Of a DNA stretch of 38,316 nt, positions 15,316 through 23,763 are shown piece after piece. The stretch lies in NCBI GenBank assembly GCA_017558425.1, contig JAFYVD010000064.1, forward strand, positions 1 through 38,316, in the 5' to 3' direction. The stretch comes from Clostridia bacterium (GTDB lineage: Bacteria > Bacillota_A > Clostridia > RUG12999). Made by a program: the position numbers and the translations under genes. The first letter of the stretch is position 1. Each line of letters opens with the position of its first letter. The notes beneath the pieces were generated by a model. That model searched no databases. It was not told the DNA's origin and saw only the letters and a list, made by a program, of their open reading frames with translations.

Positions 15316-17349
15316 TTATGCTTTTTCGCTCATCACTTTCTGAACAACCTGAGGCGGAGCCTGCTCGTATCTTTCGAAATCAAGCGAATATTCGCCTCTG
15401 CCCTGTGTCATCGAACGGAGCTCGATAGCATATTTGTTCATTTCGCTCATCGGCACTTCCGCGATAATCTTGCCCGGTTCAATACCAAGCACTCTGCCGC
15501 GGCGTTTATTGATGTCGCCCATTACATCGCCTGTATAATCGTCGGGAATGAGAACTTCCAGATGTCCGATAGGTTCAAGGAGAATGGGACCCGCATTAAC
15601 AAGTTCTTTAAATGCAAGGTGAGCTGCCATTTTGAACGCCATTTCAGAGGAGTCAACATCGTGGTATGAACCATCATAAAGTGTAGCTTTCACGCCAACA
15701 ACTCTGTAACCCGCCTGGATACCTTCTGGCATCATTTCAAGCAGACCTTTTTCAACTGCAGGGTGGTAGTTTTTGGGAACGCTGCCGCCGAAAATCTTTT
15801 CTTCAAAGATAAGAGTTTCGCTGTCGCAGGGTTCAAATTCCATTTTAACGTGGCCATACTGACCGTGACCGCCCGACTGTTTCTTATGTTTACCTTCAGC
15901 CTGAATTTTCTTTGTAATTGTTTCTCTGTATGTAACCTTGGGCTGAACAACGTTAACCTCTGTACCGAGAGATTTCAGCCTCGACACAACAACGTCAAGA
16001 TGCTGGTCGCCAAGACCTGAAACCAGAAGCTGTCTGATTTCGCTGTTTGATTCAAATTTGAGGGTTGTATCTTCTTCCGCAAGCTTTGCAAGACCTGCAG
16101 CAATTTTATCCTCATCACCCTTTGCTTTAGGCTCAAATGCCATTGTATAAAGGGGTGCAGGGAAGGGAATTTCGGCAAGTTTTGCAGAGTTAACCTGCGC
16201 TGTAAATGTATCTCCTGTTTTTGTAGCACCCAGCTTTGCAACCGCAAATATATCGCCGGCACAAACTTTTTCGAGTTCAATTTTTTCTTTGCCGCGCATT
16301 GTCATAATGCTGCCCAGTTTTTCCGCAACCGCTCTGTTTGCGTTATAAGCAGAGGAGTTTTTGGAAATGGTACCGGCATAAAGTCTGATAAGCGAAACTT
16401 TACCAACGAAAGAGTCGCTGATGGTTTTAAATACTCTTGCACAAAGCGGATTTTCGTCGCCGCAAGCAATTTCGATAATATTGTCACCATCGGTCAGTTC
16501 AACTGGAGGCATATCAAGCGGAGATGGAGCAAATCTTGTAATAATGTTAAGAAGCGCATCCACGCCTTTGTTTGTAAGTGCACTACCGAATACAACCGGG
16601 AAAAGTGTGCGAGTGGCAATGGCTTTTCTTGTTCCGGCGATGAAATCTTCCAAAGTAAAGGGTTCTTCCGAGAAGAATTTATCCATCAAAGCTTCGTCTG
16701 TTTCTGCAATAGCTTCGCAAAGCTCAGCCTTTGCATTCTGCAACTCTGCATAGTAATCGTCGGGAACGTCGGTTTTTCTGATTTTATCCCCTTCAAACAT
16801 ATATGCAGCACTGTCAATTATATCAATAATTCCTTCAAAAACGCCATTTTTAACAATGGGAATCTGCAGAGGAAGCGCTTTTGCCGAAATATTTGCCTGA
16901 ATATCTGCCAAAACCTTGGCATGGTCGGTATTTTCATGATCCATCTTGTTGATGAAGAACATAACAGGCATTGCTGCTTTTTCAGCCTGTTTGAAAGCAA
17001 TTTCGCCGCCTACTTTTGCACCCGATTTACCGCTGGCAACGATAATGCCCATATCACACGCGCTGATTGCACCGTACATATCACCGATAAAATCGAAATA
17101 TCCCGGTGTGTCAACTACGTTTATTTTGTGATTAGCATACTCAATCGCTGCAAGAGAAGATCTTATGGAAACTACTCTTTTGATTTCTTCACTATCATAG
17201 TCACACACGGTATTACCGTCTTCAATTTTTCCTATACGAGAAATAACGCCTGTATTAAAGAGCATTGCTTCTGTAAGCGTGGTTTTACCTGCTTTACTGT
17301 GTGCAAGCAACGCAATGTTTCGGATTTTTTCACCAGTATAGATGTTCAA
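15316..17349 (-). CDS. Elongation factor G-like GTPase (EF-G2/FusA2-type paralogue)
   Basis: The protein is 677 aa with the five EF-G domains. These are a G domain (G1 AHSKAGKTT 16-24, G3 DTPGYFDF 80-87, G4 NKMD, G5 GSALTNKG), domain II, domain III (SGLGDQHL), domain IV (GGHGQYGHV) and domain V (GDVMGDINKRRGRVLG). It departs from canonical EF-G: AHIDAGKTT is AHSKAGKTT, switch I RGITI reads RVVSI, and the catalytic His of DTPGHVDF is Tyr84. These changes mark the EF-G-like paralogue class, so it is not the main translocase and not a TetM-type protein. The start is TTG 17349, with AAAGGAG 9 nt upstream; no ATG fits. It is a single-gene unit. Confidence 0.88.
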   Translation of the reverse strand: MNIYTGEKIRNIALLAHSKAGKTTLTEAMLFNTGVISRIGKIEDGNTVCDYDSEEIKRVVSIRSSLAAIEYANHKINVVDTPGYFDFIGDMYGAISACDMGIIVASGKSGAKVGGEIAFKQAEKAAMPVMFFINKMDHENTDHAKVLADIQANISAKALPLQIPIVKNGVFEGIIDIIDSAAYMFEGDKIRKTDVPDDYYAELQNAKAELCEAIAETDEALMDKFFSEEPFTLEDFIAGTRKAIATRTLFPVVFGSALTNKGVDALLNIITRFAPSPLDMPPVELTDGDNIIEIACGDENPLCARVFKTISDSFVGKVSLIRLYAGTISKNSSAYNANRAVAEKLGSIMTMRGKEKIELEKVCAGDIFAVAKLGATKTGDTFTAQVNSAKLAEIPFPAPLYTMAFEPKAKGDEDKIAAGLAKLAEEDTTLKFESNSEIRQLLVSGLGDQHLDVVVSRLKSLGTEVNVVQPKVTYRETITKKIQAEGKHKKQSGGHGQYGHVKMEFEPCDSETLIFEEKIFGGSVPKNYHPAVEKGLLEMMPEGIQAGYRVVGVKATLYDGSYHDVDSSEMAFKMAAHLAFKELVNAGPILLEPIGHLEVLIPDDYTGDVMGDINKRRGRVLGIEPGKIIAEVPMSEMNKYAIELRSMTQGRGEYSLDFERYEQAPPQVVQKVMSEKA

Positions 17350-17383
17350 TGTAATCAGCTCCTTTATTTTTTTAGATATTTAT

Positions 17384-17389
17384 ATTATA
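17384..17389 (-). promoter_or_regulatory. Probable -10 element for the EF-G-like gene
   Basis: TATAAT on the minus strand in a very AT-rich stretch, about 35 nt before the TTG start. No convincing -35 is visible at 16-18 bp (AATACA is the best match), so the element is tentative. Confidence 0.4.
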
Positions 17390-17458
17390 TCATATAAATT
17401 TCCTCTTGTATTCAGCATTTATAAACAATCATTTTTATTTTTTTATGTGCAAATTGGC

Positions 17459-17498
17459 AAAAACCTCTCAAAACTTACGAAATTTTGAGAGGTTTTTT
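17459..17498. terminator. Strong terminator downstream of trmD (bidirectional shape)
   Basis: AAAAACCTCTCAAAA (17459-17473) pairs perfectly over 15 bp with TTTTGAGAGGTTTTT (17483-17497) around a 9-nt loop. It ends the long minus-strand operon. Confidence 0.93.
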
Positions 17499-17516
17499 GT
17501 GTATTTTGCACAATTG

Positions 17517-18278
17517 TTATTTTTCATAAACTGCCGATTTGAAAGATTTGCGTTTTTTCCCTTTTAATTCTTTCAAAAACTTCTTATCCGCATCGGTAAG
17601 CGGTGCTTTTTTCAGCATGTCCGGGCGTTTCAGCCAGGTTCTGAAAAGTGATTGTTTACGTTTCCATTCGGTGATATTTTTATGGTGGCCTGACAGGAGC
17701 ACATCGGGCACTTTTTTGCCGTTTATTTCTTCGGGACGGGTGTAATGAGGATATTCCAAAAGTCCGTTAAAGTGAGAATCTTCCTCGTACGCTGAGCTGT
17801 CGGGCAACACCCCCGGAATCATCCTTGCCACCGAGTCGATAAGTGCCATAGCAGGGATTTCTCCGCCGGTGAGAACATAGTCGCCAATGGAGATTTCCAT
17901 ATCCACAACTTCTTCTATGGCACGTTCGTCAATACCCTCGTAATGACCGCAAAGTATTACTATCCGCGGCTTTTCGGCAAGCTCACGAACCAGTTTCTGG
18001 TCAAGAACCTTGCCCTGGGGTGACATATAAACGGTGAAAACTTTTTCTCCGCCCGTCACATCCTTGTGTGCGTCGCATATAGATTGCACACCCATAACAA
18101 GGCCTGTTCCGCCGCCATAGGCATAATCGTCCACATTTTTGTGCTTGCTTTTGGAATAGTCGCGTATGTTTACATAATTTAATTCTATGTGTCCGTTTTT
18201 CTGCGCACGAGCTATCATACTTTCGCCCAGAACGCCTTCAAACATCTGCGGAAAAAGAGTCAGTACATCGAACCGCAT
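17517..18278 (-). CDS. trmD: tRNA (guanine-37-N1)-methyltransferase TrmD
   Basis: The protein is 253 aa, full length. It makes m1G37 next to the anticodon, using S-adenosylmethionine, which prevents +1 frameshifting. The SPOUT trefoil-knot motifs are clear: DDYAYGGGTGLVM, ILCGHYEGIDERA and SIGDYVLTGGE; the C-terminal domain has the HYTRPEE block. It is not in the common rpsP-rimM-trmD-rplS arrangement. It lies 65 nt after ileS, behind a moderate hairpin, with SD AAAGGA and no promoter I can recognise, so expression probably depends on read-through from the long operon. Confidence 0.96.
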   Translation of the reverse strand: MRFDVLTLFPQMFEGVLGESMIARAQKNGHIELNYVNIRDYSKSKHKNVDDYAYGGGTGLVMGVQSICDAHKDVTGGEKVFTVYMSPQGKVLDQKLVRELAEKPRIVILCGHYEGIDERAIEEVVDMEISIGDYVLTGGEIPAMALIDSVARMIPGVLPDSSAYEEDSHFNGLLEYPHYTRPEEINGKKVPDVLLSGHHKNITEWKRKQSLFRTWLKRPDMLKKAPLTDADKKFLKELKGKKRKSFKSAVYEK

Positions 18279-18300
18279 ATTTTTCTTTCCTTTCGCTATA

Positions 18301-18335
18301 AAAGAGGGCTGATGCGCTATGCAACAGCCCCTTAT
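18301..18335 (-). terminator. Hairpin between ileS and trmD (weak terminator or attenuator)
   Basis: On the minus strand GGGCTG pairs with CAGCCC, with an inner TTGC/GCAT-type extension, followed by TCTTTT. The stem is good but the T-tract is short and interrupted, so partial read-through into trmD is plausible. Confidence 0.6.
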
Positions 18336-18343
18336 TATTAATC

Positions 18344-21118
18344 TTAGCCTTCAATAACCGCCGCACATCTGTCACAGAGTGTGGGATGATTTGCATTTTT
18401 GCCAACTGTTTCGCTGAACATCCAGCAACGTTCACATTTTTCACCTGCAGCAGCAGTAACTTTGTAAGAAGCTTTGTAGCCTTCACCTTTGTAGTCTCCG
18501 CCTTCGCCTTCGGTTACTTTAACGTCAGAAACGATGAGAACTGTTTTCAGCAGAGCTTCGTTTGCTTTCAGGAATTCATAAGCTTTTCCTTCTGCAAAAA
18601 TTTCAACTGCAGCACCCAGAGAGTGACCGATAACTTTCGCATTTCTTGCTTCTTCGAGAGCTTTCTGAGCATCACCGCGCATTGCGATAATGTCATCATA
18701 TTTAGCTGCAATAGCTTCGTCCTCGTAATCAGCATTGTAAACAGGCATATCGTTAAGTGCAACGCTTTCAGTATTGTCAGAAGCTTTATGAGGCATATAT
18801 TTCCACATTTCTTCCGCACTGAATGCGATGATAGGTGAAAGAAGTCTTACAAGCGCATCAAGAATCATATAGATTGCAGTCTGAGCACTTCTTCTTTCTT
18901 TGCTGTCAGCTTTTTCTGTGTAGAGTCTGTCTTTGATAACATCAAGGTAGAAGTTACTCATATCAACAACACAGAAACCATGAATTGCATGGTAAACCAC
19001 GTGGAATTCAAAGTTGTCGTAAGCTTCGTTAACTGTTTTAACCAGTCTTGTCAGCTTCATAAGAGCCCATTTGTCAAGCTCTGTCATATCAGCGTAAGCA
19101 ACCGAATTTGTATCGGGGTTAAAGTCGCTGATGTTACCGATGATATATCTTGCTGTGTTTCTGATTTTTCTGTAACCTTCGGACAGCTGAGCAATAATAT
19201 CTTTGGAAATCTTGATGTCAGATTTATAGTCAGAAGAAGCAATCCACATACGGAGAATGTCTGCACCGTTTGTTTTGATAACTTCCAGCGGGTCAATACC
19301 GTTGCCAAGCGATTTGGACATTTTTCTGCGTTCTTCGTCAATTACCATACCGTGAGTGAGCACGTTTCTGTAAGGAGCAACGCCGTAGTTTGCCACACTT
19401 ACAAGAAGCGATGACTGGAACCAACCACGATACTGGTCATTACCTTCAAGGTAAAGGTCAGCAGGGAAAGTAAGGTCATTTCTTGCTTTCATAACGGCGC
19501 CGTTGGAAGAACCGGAGTCAAACCAAACGTCCATTGTGTCTGTTTCTTTTGTGAACTGTGAGCCGCCGCATTCACATGTAAATCCTTCGGGAAGAATTTC
19601 CGAAGCGTCAAGTGCGAACCACTGGTCGGAACCTTTTGTTCTGAACAGGTCTGCAACAGCTTTGATTGTTACGTCATTTATGATAGGTTTGCCGCAATCT
19701 TTGCAGTAGAAAATGGGTATCGGAACGCCCCATGCTCTCTGTCTGGAAATACACCAGTCGTTACGGTCTTTAACCATGTTTGTAATTCTGTCTTCGCCCC
19801 ATGCAGGAATCCATTTAACAGTTTTGATAGCTTCGAGTGTTTCAGCTCTGAAACCGTCAACCGATGCGAACCACTGTTCTGTAGCACGGTAGATGATAGG
19901 TTTTTTACATCTCCAGCAGTGAGGATATGAGTGAGTGATTTCTTCGCAAGCAAGAAGGTTGCCTGTTTCTTTAAGTTTTTCAATAATTTTCTTGTTGGAA
20001 TCCGCATAGAAGAGACCTGCAAATTCACCTGCTTCTTCTGTAAGGTAACCTTTTGAGTCAACAGGTACCAGAATTTCAATTTCCGGATAGTTGTTGAAGC
20101 ATACCATATAGTCTTCCATACCGTGACCGGGAGCTGTGTGAACACAACCTGTACCTGCATCGAGAGTTACGTGGTCGCCAAGGATTACCAGCGAATCTCT
20201 GTCAAGGAAAGGATGACGGCATTTCATATATTCAAGTTCTGCACCACTAACTGTTTTGATTACGCTGTAGTCTGTAATACCTGCAGTTGCCATAACAGTG
20301 TCAACAAGTTCAGATGCGATTACATAAGCTTCGCCGCCGTTTTTAACAATGCTGTACTCAAAGTTTGCATTGAGACAGATTGCCATATTTGCAGGCAGAG
20401 TCCATGTAGTGGTTGTCCAGATAACGAAGAAGATTTTTTCAGCAACATCGCTAAACATTCCTTTGTCATCCGAAAGTTCAAATTTTACGAAAATTGTATC
20501 TGTTGTATCGTCCTGATATTCGATTTCTGCTTCAGCAAGAGCTGTTTCGCAGTCTTCACACCAGTAAACAGGTTTAAGTCCTTTGTAGATATAGCCTTTT
20601 TTAGCCATTTCGCCGAACATTTCAACCTGAACAGCTTCATATTCGGGGTCAAGAGTAACATAGGGATTTTCCCAGTCACCAAGAACGCCTAGACGTTTAA
20701 ACTGAGTTCTCTGGTTATCAACGTGACCGAGAGCGAATTCACGGCAAACTTCACGGAATTTTACAATACCTGCCTGTGCAGGGTTGATTCCGAGTTTTTT
20801 GATAGCCTGTTTTTCAATAGGCAGACCGTGAGTATCCCAACCGGGAACATAATGAGACTGATAACCGCTCATATTTTTCTGACGAACAATAATGTCTTTC
20901 AGAATTTTGTTGAGAGTGTGGCCAAGGTGAATGTTACCATTGGCATAGGGAGGGCCGTCGTGAAGCACATATGTAGGCTTGCCCTCATTTTTTTTGATTA
21001 TTTTTTTGTATAGCCCTTCATTTTCCCAATTTTCGAGAGTCACAGGCTCTTTTGTGGGCAGATTAGCCCTCATGGAAAATTCAGTCTGTGGCAGATTAAG
21101 AGTTTTACCGTAATCCAT
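18344..21118 (-). CDS. ileS: Isoleucyl-tRNA synthetase
   Basis: The protein is 924 aa, the length of bacterial-type IleRS. It charges tRNA-Ile and edits valine. The N-terminus MDYGKTLNLPQTEFSMRANL is the usual family start. HIGH appears as HLGH within PYANGNIHLGHTLNK; CP1 editing and the KMSKS loop (RRKMSKSLGNG) follow; the C-terminal zinc ribbon has CERCW and CDRC. The frame is open to an ATG at 21127 that overlaps divIVA, but the ATG at 21118 has AAAGGA at a good 9 nt distance and matches relatives, so I use it. It starts 1 nt after the divIVA stop. No T-box leader is present, because the gene is internal to the operon. Confidence 0.97.
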   Translation of the reverse strand: MDYGKTLNLPQTEFSMRANLPTKEPVTLENWENEGLYKKIIKKNEGKPTYVLHDGPPYANGNIHLGHTLNKILKDIIVRQKNMSGYQSHYVPGWDTHGLPIEKQAIKKLGINPAQAGIVKFREVCREFALGHVDNQRTQFKRLGVLGDWENPYVTLDPEYEAVQVEMFGEMAKKGYIYKGLKPVYWCEDCETALAEAEIEYQDDTTDTIFVKFELSDDKGMFSDVAEKIFFVIWTTTTWTLPANMAICLNANFEYSIVKNGGEAYVIASELVDTVMATAGITDYSVIKTVSGAELEYMKCRHPFLDRDSLVILGDHVTLDAGTGCVHTAPGHGMEDYMVCFNNYPEIEILVPVDSKGYLTEEAGEFAGLFYADSNKKIIEKLKETGNLLACEEITHSYPHCWRCKKPIIYRATEQWFASVDGFRAETLEAIKTVKWIPAWGEDRITNMVKDRNDWCISRQRAWGVPIPIFYCKDCGKPIINDVTIKAVADLFRTKGSDQWFALDASEILPEGFTCECGGSQFTKETDTMDVWFDSGSSNGAVMKARNDLTFPADLYLEGNDQYRGWFQSSLLVSVANYGVAPYRNVLTHGMVIDEERRKMSKSLGNGIDPLEVIKTNGADILRMWIASSDYKSDIKISKDIIAQLSEGYRKIRNTARYIIGNISDFNPDTNSVAYADMTELDKWALMKLTRLVKTVNEAYDNFEFHVVYHAIHGFCVVDMSNFYLDVIKDRLYTEKADSKERRSAQTAIYMILDALVRLLSPIIAFSAEEMWKYMPHKASDNTESVALNDMPVYNADYEDEAIAAKYDDIIAMRGDAQKALEEARNAKVIGHSLGAAVEIFAEGKAYEFLKANEALLKTVLIVSDVKVTEGEGGDYKGEGYKASYKVTAAAGEKCERCWMFSETVGKNANHPTLCDRCAAVIEG

Positions 21119-21119
21119 T

Positions 21120-21581
21120 TTATTCATTCCTTTCAGCTTCTTCCGGCAAGTTTTTCACAGCCTGCAGAATTCCTTCCAGCATAGAAACGGTCTGCTGCTT
21201 GTAACTTGACACCTGTAATTTTATATTATTATATTCATTTTCCATCGCACTTAATTTCTGTCGGGCTTCAATTTCAAGCTTTCCGACTTTCATTTCGGCT
21301 TCTTCCAGCATAACTGCCGCCTTTTCACGCGCACTGTTTTTCAGCTCGTCACTTGCCGACTGAGCCACAACGAGTGTGCTTTGCAGCACTTCCTCCATAG
21401 ATTTATACTTAGAAACCGCAGAGGACAGCATATTAACTTTATCCTTCAGCGAAACATTTTCCATATAGAGTGTTTTATAATCCTGAAAAATCATCGCCAT
21501 AAACTGGTCCACATCTTCCCGGTTATATCCGCCGAGTGTTTTCTTAAACTCCCTTGTTTCAAGATCAATTGGTGATAACAT
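21120..21581 (-). CDS. divIVA: DivIVA-family cell division/polarity protein
   Basis: The protein is 153 aa. The N-terminal membrane-curvature-binding segment has LSPIDLETREFKKTLGGYNREDVDQFM; the rest is coiled coil (about 30-145) ending in an acidic tail. DivIVA binds negatively curved membrane at septum or poles and recruits partners. The position directly after ylmH in a sepF-yggT-ylmH-divIVA-ileS row is the classic Gram-positive division cluster order. Its SD AAAGGAGG overlaps the ylmH stop codon, so translation is coupled. Confidence 0.93.
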   Translation of the reverse strand: MLSPIDLETREFKKTLGGYNREDVDQFMAMIFQDYKTLYMENVSLKDKVNMLSSAVSKYKSMEEVLQSTLVVAQSASDELKNSAREKAAVMLEEAEMKVGKLEIEARQKLSAMENEYNNIKLQVSSYKQQTVSMLEGILQAVKNLPEEAERNE

Positions 21582-21594
21582 TTTGCTACCTCCT

Positions 21595-22323
21595 TTAAAT
21601 ATATTTTCTCAGCACCGCCACGGTTCTCCCCTTTTTGGTGCTGCCCTTTGCTCCGTCATAGACAAACTTCCCTTTTCCTCTGATGGAAAATCTGTCGCCC
21701 GTTTTCATAATATATGTGACTTTATCCGTCTCACGGCTGTTCACCATAACAAATCCGGCAGAAATAAACTCCGCCGCTTTGGTTCTGCTGGTTTTTGCCG
21801 CCAGCGCCACCACACAATCCAGCCTTTCGGAAGCCACCGTTCCGCAAACCTCTTCATACTGCCTTTCGGGCAACATACCAAGACTTTCTGCCTTTTCGAC
21901 AGTCACCCTTGCACCCGAAACCCCGGTGAGGTTGTTCATAATAAATTCTTCTATGCTTTCCAGACAGAAAAGATATGCTTTCCCTTCCGAAACCATAAGG
22001 TCTCCCAAAACCTGCCTTTTTATACCAAGCCCCATAAGGCTGCCCAGATAATCTCTGTGGCTGTAGGTTTTGCCGTCCGTTGGCGTGATAACAAGCAGCG
22101 AAATAGGCCAATCTGCATCCTCCCCCGACATATAGTCGGGCAAAAAAGCCGCGACACACCTTTCTGCATCGGGATAACCGCCGAACAGGCAGGTCCCTGC
22201 AATGCTTTTTACATCGGGAAAAATGTCAGGACTCAAAAACGGTGAAAACAGACAGTAATTGCCCGAGTCACGTTTTCGCGCCAGGTCTTTCAGCCGCTTA
22301 ATTAAAATATCTCTTTCTTCCAC
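21595..22323 (-). CDS. ylmH: YlmH-type S4-domain RNA-binding protein
   Basis: The protein is 242 aa. The N-terminal two thirds match the YlmH family (note LGSLMGLGIKRQVLGDLMV, close to the family's R-LGDI block). The S4 RNA-binding domain spans about residues 180-240 (LAAKTSRTKAAEFISAG, VMVNSRE). In Bacillus, S4 proteins of this group bind the 50S subunit and assist ribosome-associated quality control; a division role is suggested only by gene order. The start is GTG 22323 with GGGGAG 6 nt upstream. Confidence 0.92.
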   Translation of the reverse strand: MEERDILIKRLKDLARKRDSGNYCLFSPFLSPDIFPDVKSIAGTCLFGGYPDAERCVAAFLPDYMSGEDADWPISLLVITPTDGKTYSHRDYLGSLMGLGIKRQVLGDLMVSEGKAYLFCLESIEEFIMNNLTGVSGARVTVEKAESLGMLPERQYEEVCGTVASERLDCVVALAAKTSRTKAAEFISAGFVMVNSRETDKVTYIMKTGDRFSIRGKGKFVYDGAKGSTKKGRTVAVLRKYI

Positions 22324-22333
22324 TTTTGCTCCC

Positions 22334-22624
22334 CTATATAACAGCTATTACAACCATCAGCATTCTCTGCACAAACCCCAAAAGCACAATTGCTATAATG
22401 GGCGAAATGTCTATAGGCATATCTGCCACCGGAGTTTTGGACAACATCCATCTTATCGGTTTTAAAAAAGGCTCTACCAAGGCATTTACCATCTGCGCAA
22501 TTTTATAAAACGACGGATTTTGCGTAAGCATGGGAAGCCAACTGAGAAAAGCATTTGCTATAATCAGCCACTCAAATATGCTAAACAGCGAATTTATCGC
22601 CTGCAATAATGCAAATTTCCACAT
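22334..22624 (-). CDS. YggT family membrane protein
   Basis: The protein is 96 aa with two hydrophobic segments (about 5-32 and 68-95) around a conserved amphipathic loop, NALVEPFLKPIRWML, in the YggT pattern (NP/EPFLxPIR). Members sit next to sepF in many Gram-positives and are linked to division or ion homeostasis, but their activity is unsettled. There is no clear Shine-Dalgarno before ATG 22624. The sepF stop (TAATAA) is 10 nt away, so translation may depend on re-initiation after sepF. Confidence 0.88.
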   Translation of the reverse strand: MWKFALLQAINSLFSIFEWLIIANAFLSWLPMLTQNPSFYKIAQMVNALVEPFLKPIRWMLSKTPVADMPIDISPIIAIVLLGFVQRMLMVVIAVI

Positions 22625-22633
22625 AGCTAATTA

Positions 22634-23053
22634 TTAAGACCAAAGGAGGCCTTTGTTTTTAAGCTCGTCTCTGAAATCACCAAGAATTCCTACATTCTGA
22701 GGCGCTATAAGATAAATATTGGTTGCAACCTTTTGAACGCTGCCGCCCAAAGCATAAATTGCTCCGTTAAGAAAATCGAAAATTTTCTGAGCTGTGTCTT
22801 TATCAAGAAGTTCCAGATTAATAACAACGGGTTTTCTTGTTTTCAGATGGTCTGCAATTTCTTTTGCTTCATCAAAATTTTCAGGCTGGATAACAACAAC
22901 ATTAAACTGTGTTGAATCTGTTAGATTCACAACCTTGCCTTTTTTTATCGCAGCAGGCGCAGGTTCGCTTTCATAAGCCATTTCTTCTGCTTCTTCAAAT
23001 TCGTCCTCTACAGGAATACCTATTGCGTTTAAAAGTTTAGAAAATTTACCCAT
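22634..23053 (-). CDS. sepF: Cell division protein SepF
   Basis: The protein is 139 aa. An N-terminal amphipathic membrane-targeting helix (MGKFSKLLNAIGI) is followed by an acidic linker (about 15-45) and the SepF core (about 50-135), with the signatures VVIQPENFDEAKEIADHL, PVVINLELLD and FLNGAIYALGG. SepF polymers tether FtsZ to the membrane. The frame is open to a TTG at 23086, overlapping yggS, but ATG 23053 with GGAGGG at good spacing gives the proper N-terminal helix. Confidence 0.95.
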   Translation of the reverse strand: MGKFSKLLNAIGIPVEDEFEEAEEMAYESEPAPAAIKKGKVVNLTDSTQFNVVVIQPENFDEAKEIADHLKTRKPVVINLELLDKDTAQKIFDFLNGAIYALGGSVQKVATNIYLIAPQNVGILGDFRDELKNKGLLWS

Positions 23054-23072
23054 TTTTGCTCCCTCCAAATAT

Positions 23073-23759
23073 TCATCTTTCTCCAAATATTGCGCGACCC
23101 ACGCGAATCATATTACTGCCTTCCTCTATCGCAATTTCAAAATCGTTTGTCATTCCCATAGAAAGAAGGTCCATCCTTATATTATCATATATTTTTGACT
23201 TTTTGTCAACAAAAATTTTGTAGCATTCGCGGAAAATTTCTCTACTTTTTTCCATATTTCCGCTTTCAAGCGGCGGAATTGTCATCAGCCCGCGGACAAA
23301 AACGCCTTTCATGGTGCTGATTTGCTCCAAAAGCTCGTCAAGCTGCTGTGGCGGAATTCCCGATTTTGATTCTTCGCCCGATATGTTGAGCTGAATCAGA
23401 ATGTCCATCACTTTCCCTATCGCCGCCGACTTGTCCGAAATCTCTTTCGCCAGCTTCACAGAATCAACCGAATGAATCATACTCACTTTATCCGCAATGT
23501 ATTTCACCTTGTTAGACTGCAGATGCCCGATAAGATGAATTCTCGGTTCTCCTTCAATGCTGCCGTATTTTGCGGTGATTTCCTGAACGCGGTTTTCTCC
23601 GATATCTGTCAGACCGGCACGAATTCCCTCGTTAATCAGCTCGGGTCCATGGGTTTTTGTAACGCCAATGAGAGTTATTTCGCCCGGATTTCGTCCGCTT
23701 CTTATGCAAGCATTTTCAATTCTTTCTTTAACGCGTTTAATATTTTCGGCAATGCTCAT
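23073..23759 (-). CDS. YggS/YlmE family PLP-binding protein (PLP homeostasis)
   Basis: The protein is 228 aa, a single TIM-barrel of the COG0325 family. Lys35 in LIGVTKTH is the expected pyridoxal-phosphate Schiff-base lysine; HLIGHLQSNK and the late SMGMTNDFEIAIEEGSNMIRVG phosphate-binding block are present. The family keeps free PLP low and affects amino-acid pools; no catalytic reaction is established. It is upstream of sepF, as ylmE is in Bacillus. Its SD lies in the last codons of the HlyD-like gene. Confidence 0.95.
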   Translation of the reverse strand: MSIAENIKRVKERIENACIRSGRNPGEITLIGVTKTHGPELINEGIRAGLTDIGENRVQEITAKYGSIEGEPRIHLIGHLQSNKVKYIADKVSMIHSVDSVKLAKEISDKSAAIGKVMDILIQLNISGEESKSGIPPQQLDELLEQISTMKGVFVRGLMTIPPLESGNMEKSREIFRECYKIFVDKKSKIYDNIRMDLLSMGMTNDFEIAIEEGSNMIRVGRAIFGER

Positions 23760-23763
23760 ATTT

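Noticed and set aside
15316..17349. Tet(M)-type ribosomal protection protein
   Set aside because: G-domain motifs match the EF-G-like paralogue class (AHSKAGKTT, DTPGYFDF), with no resistance-gene context.
21119..21600. T-box leader for ileS
   Set aside because: ileS begins 1 nt after divIVA, with no intergenic space.
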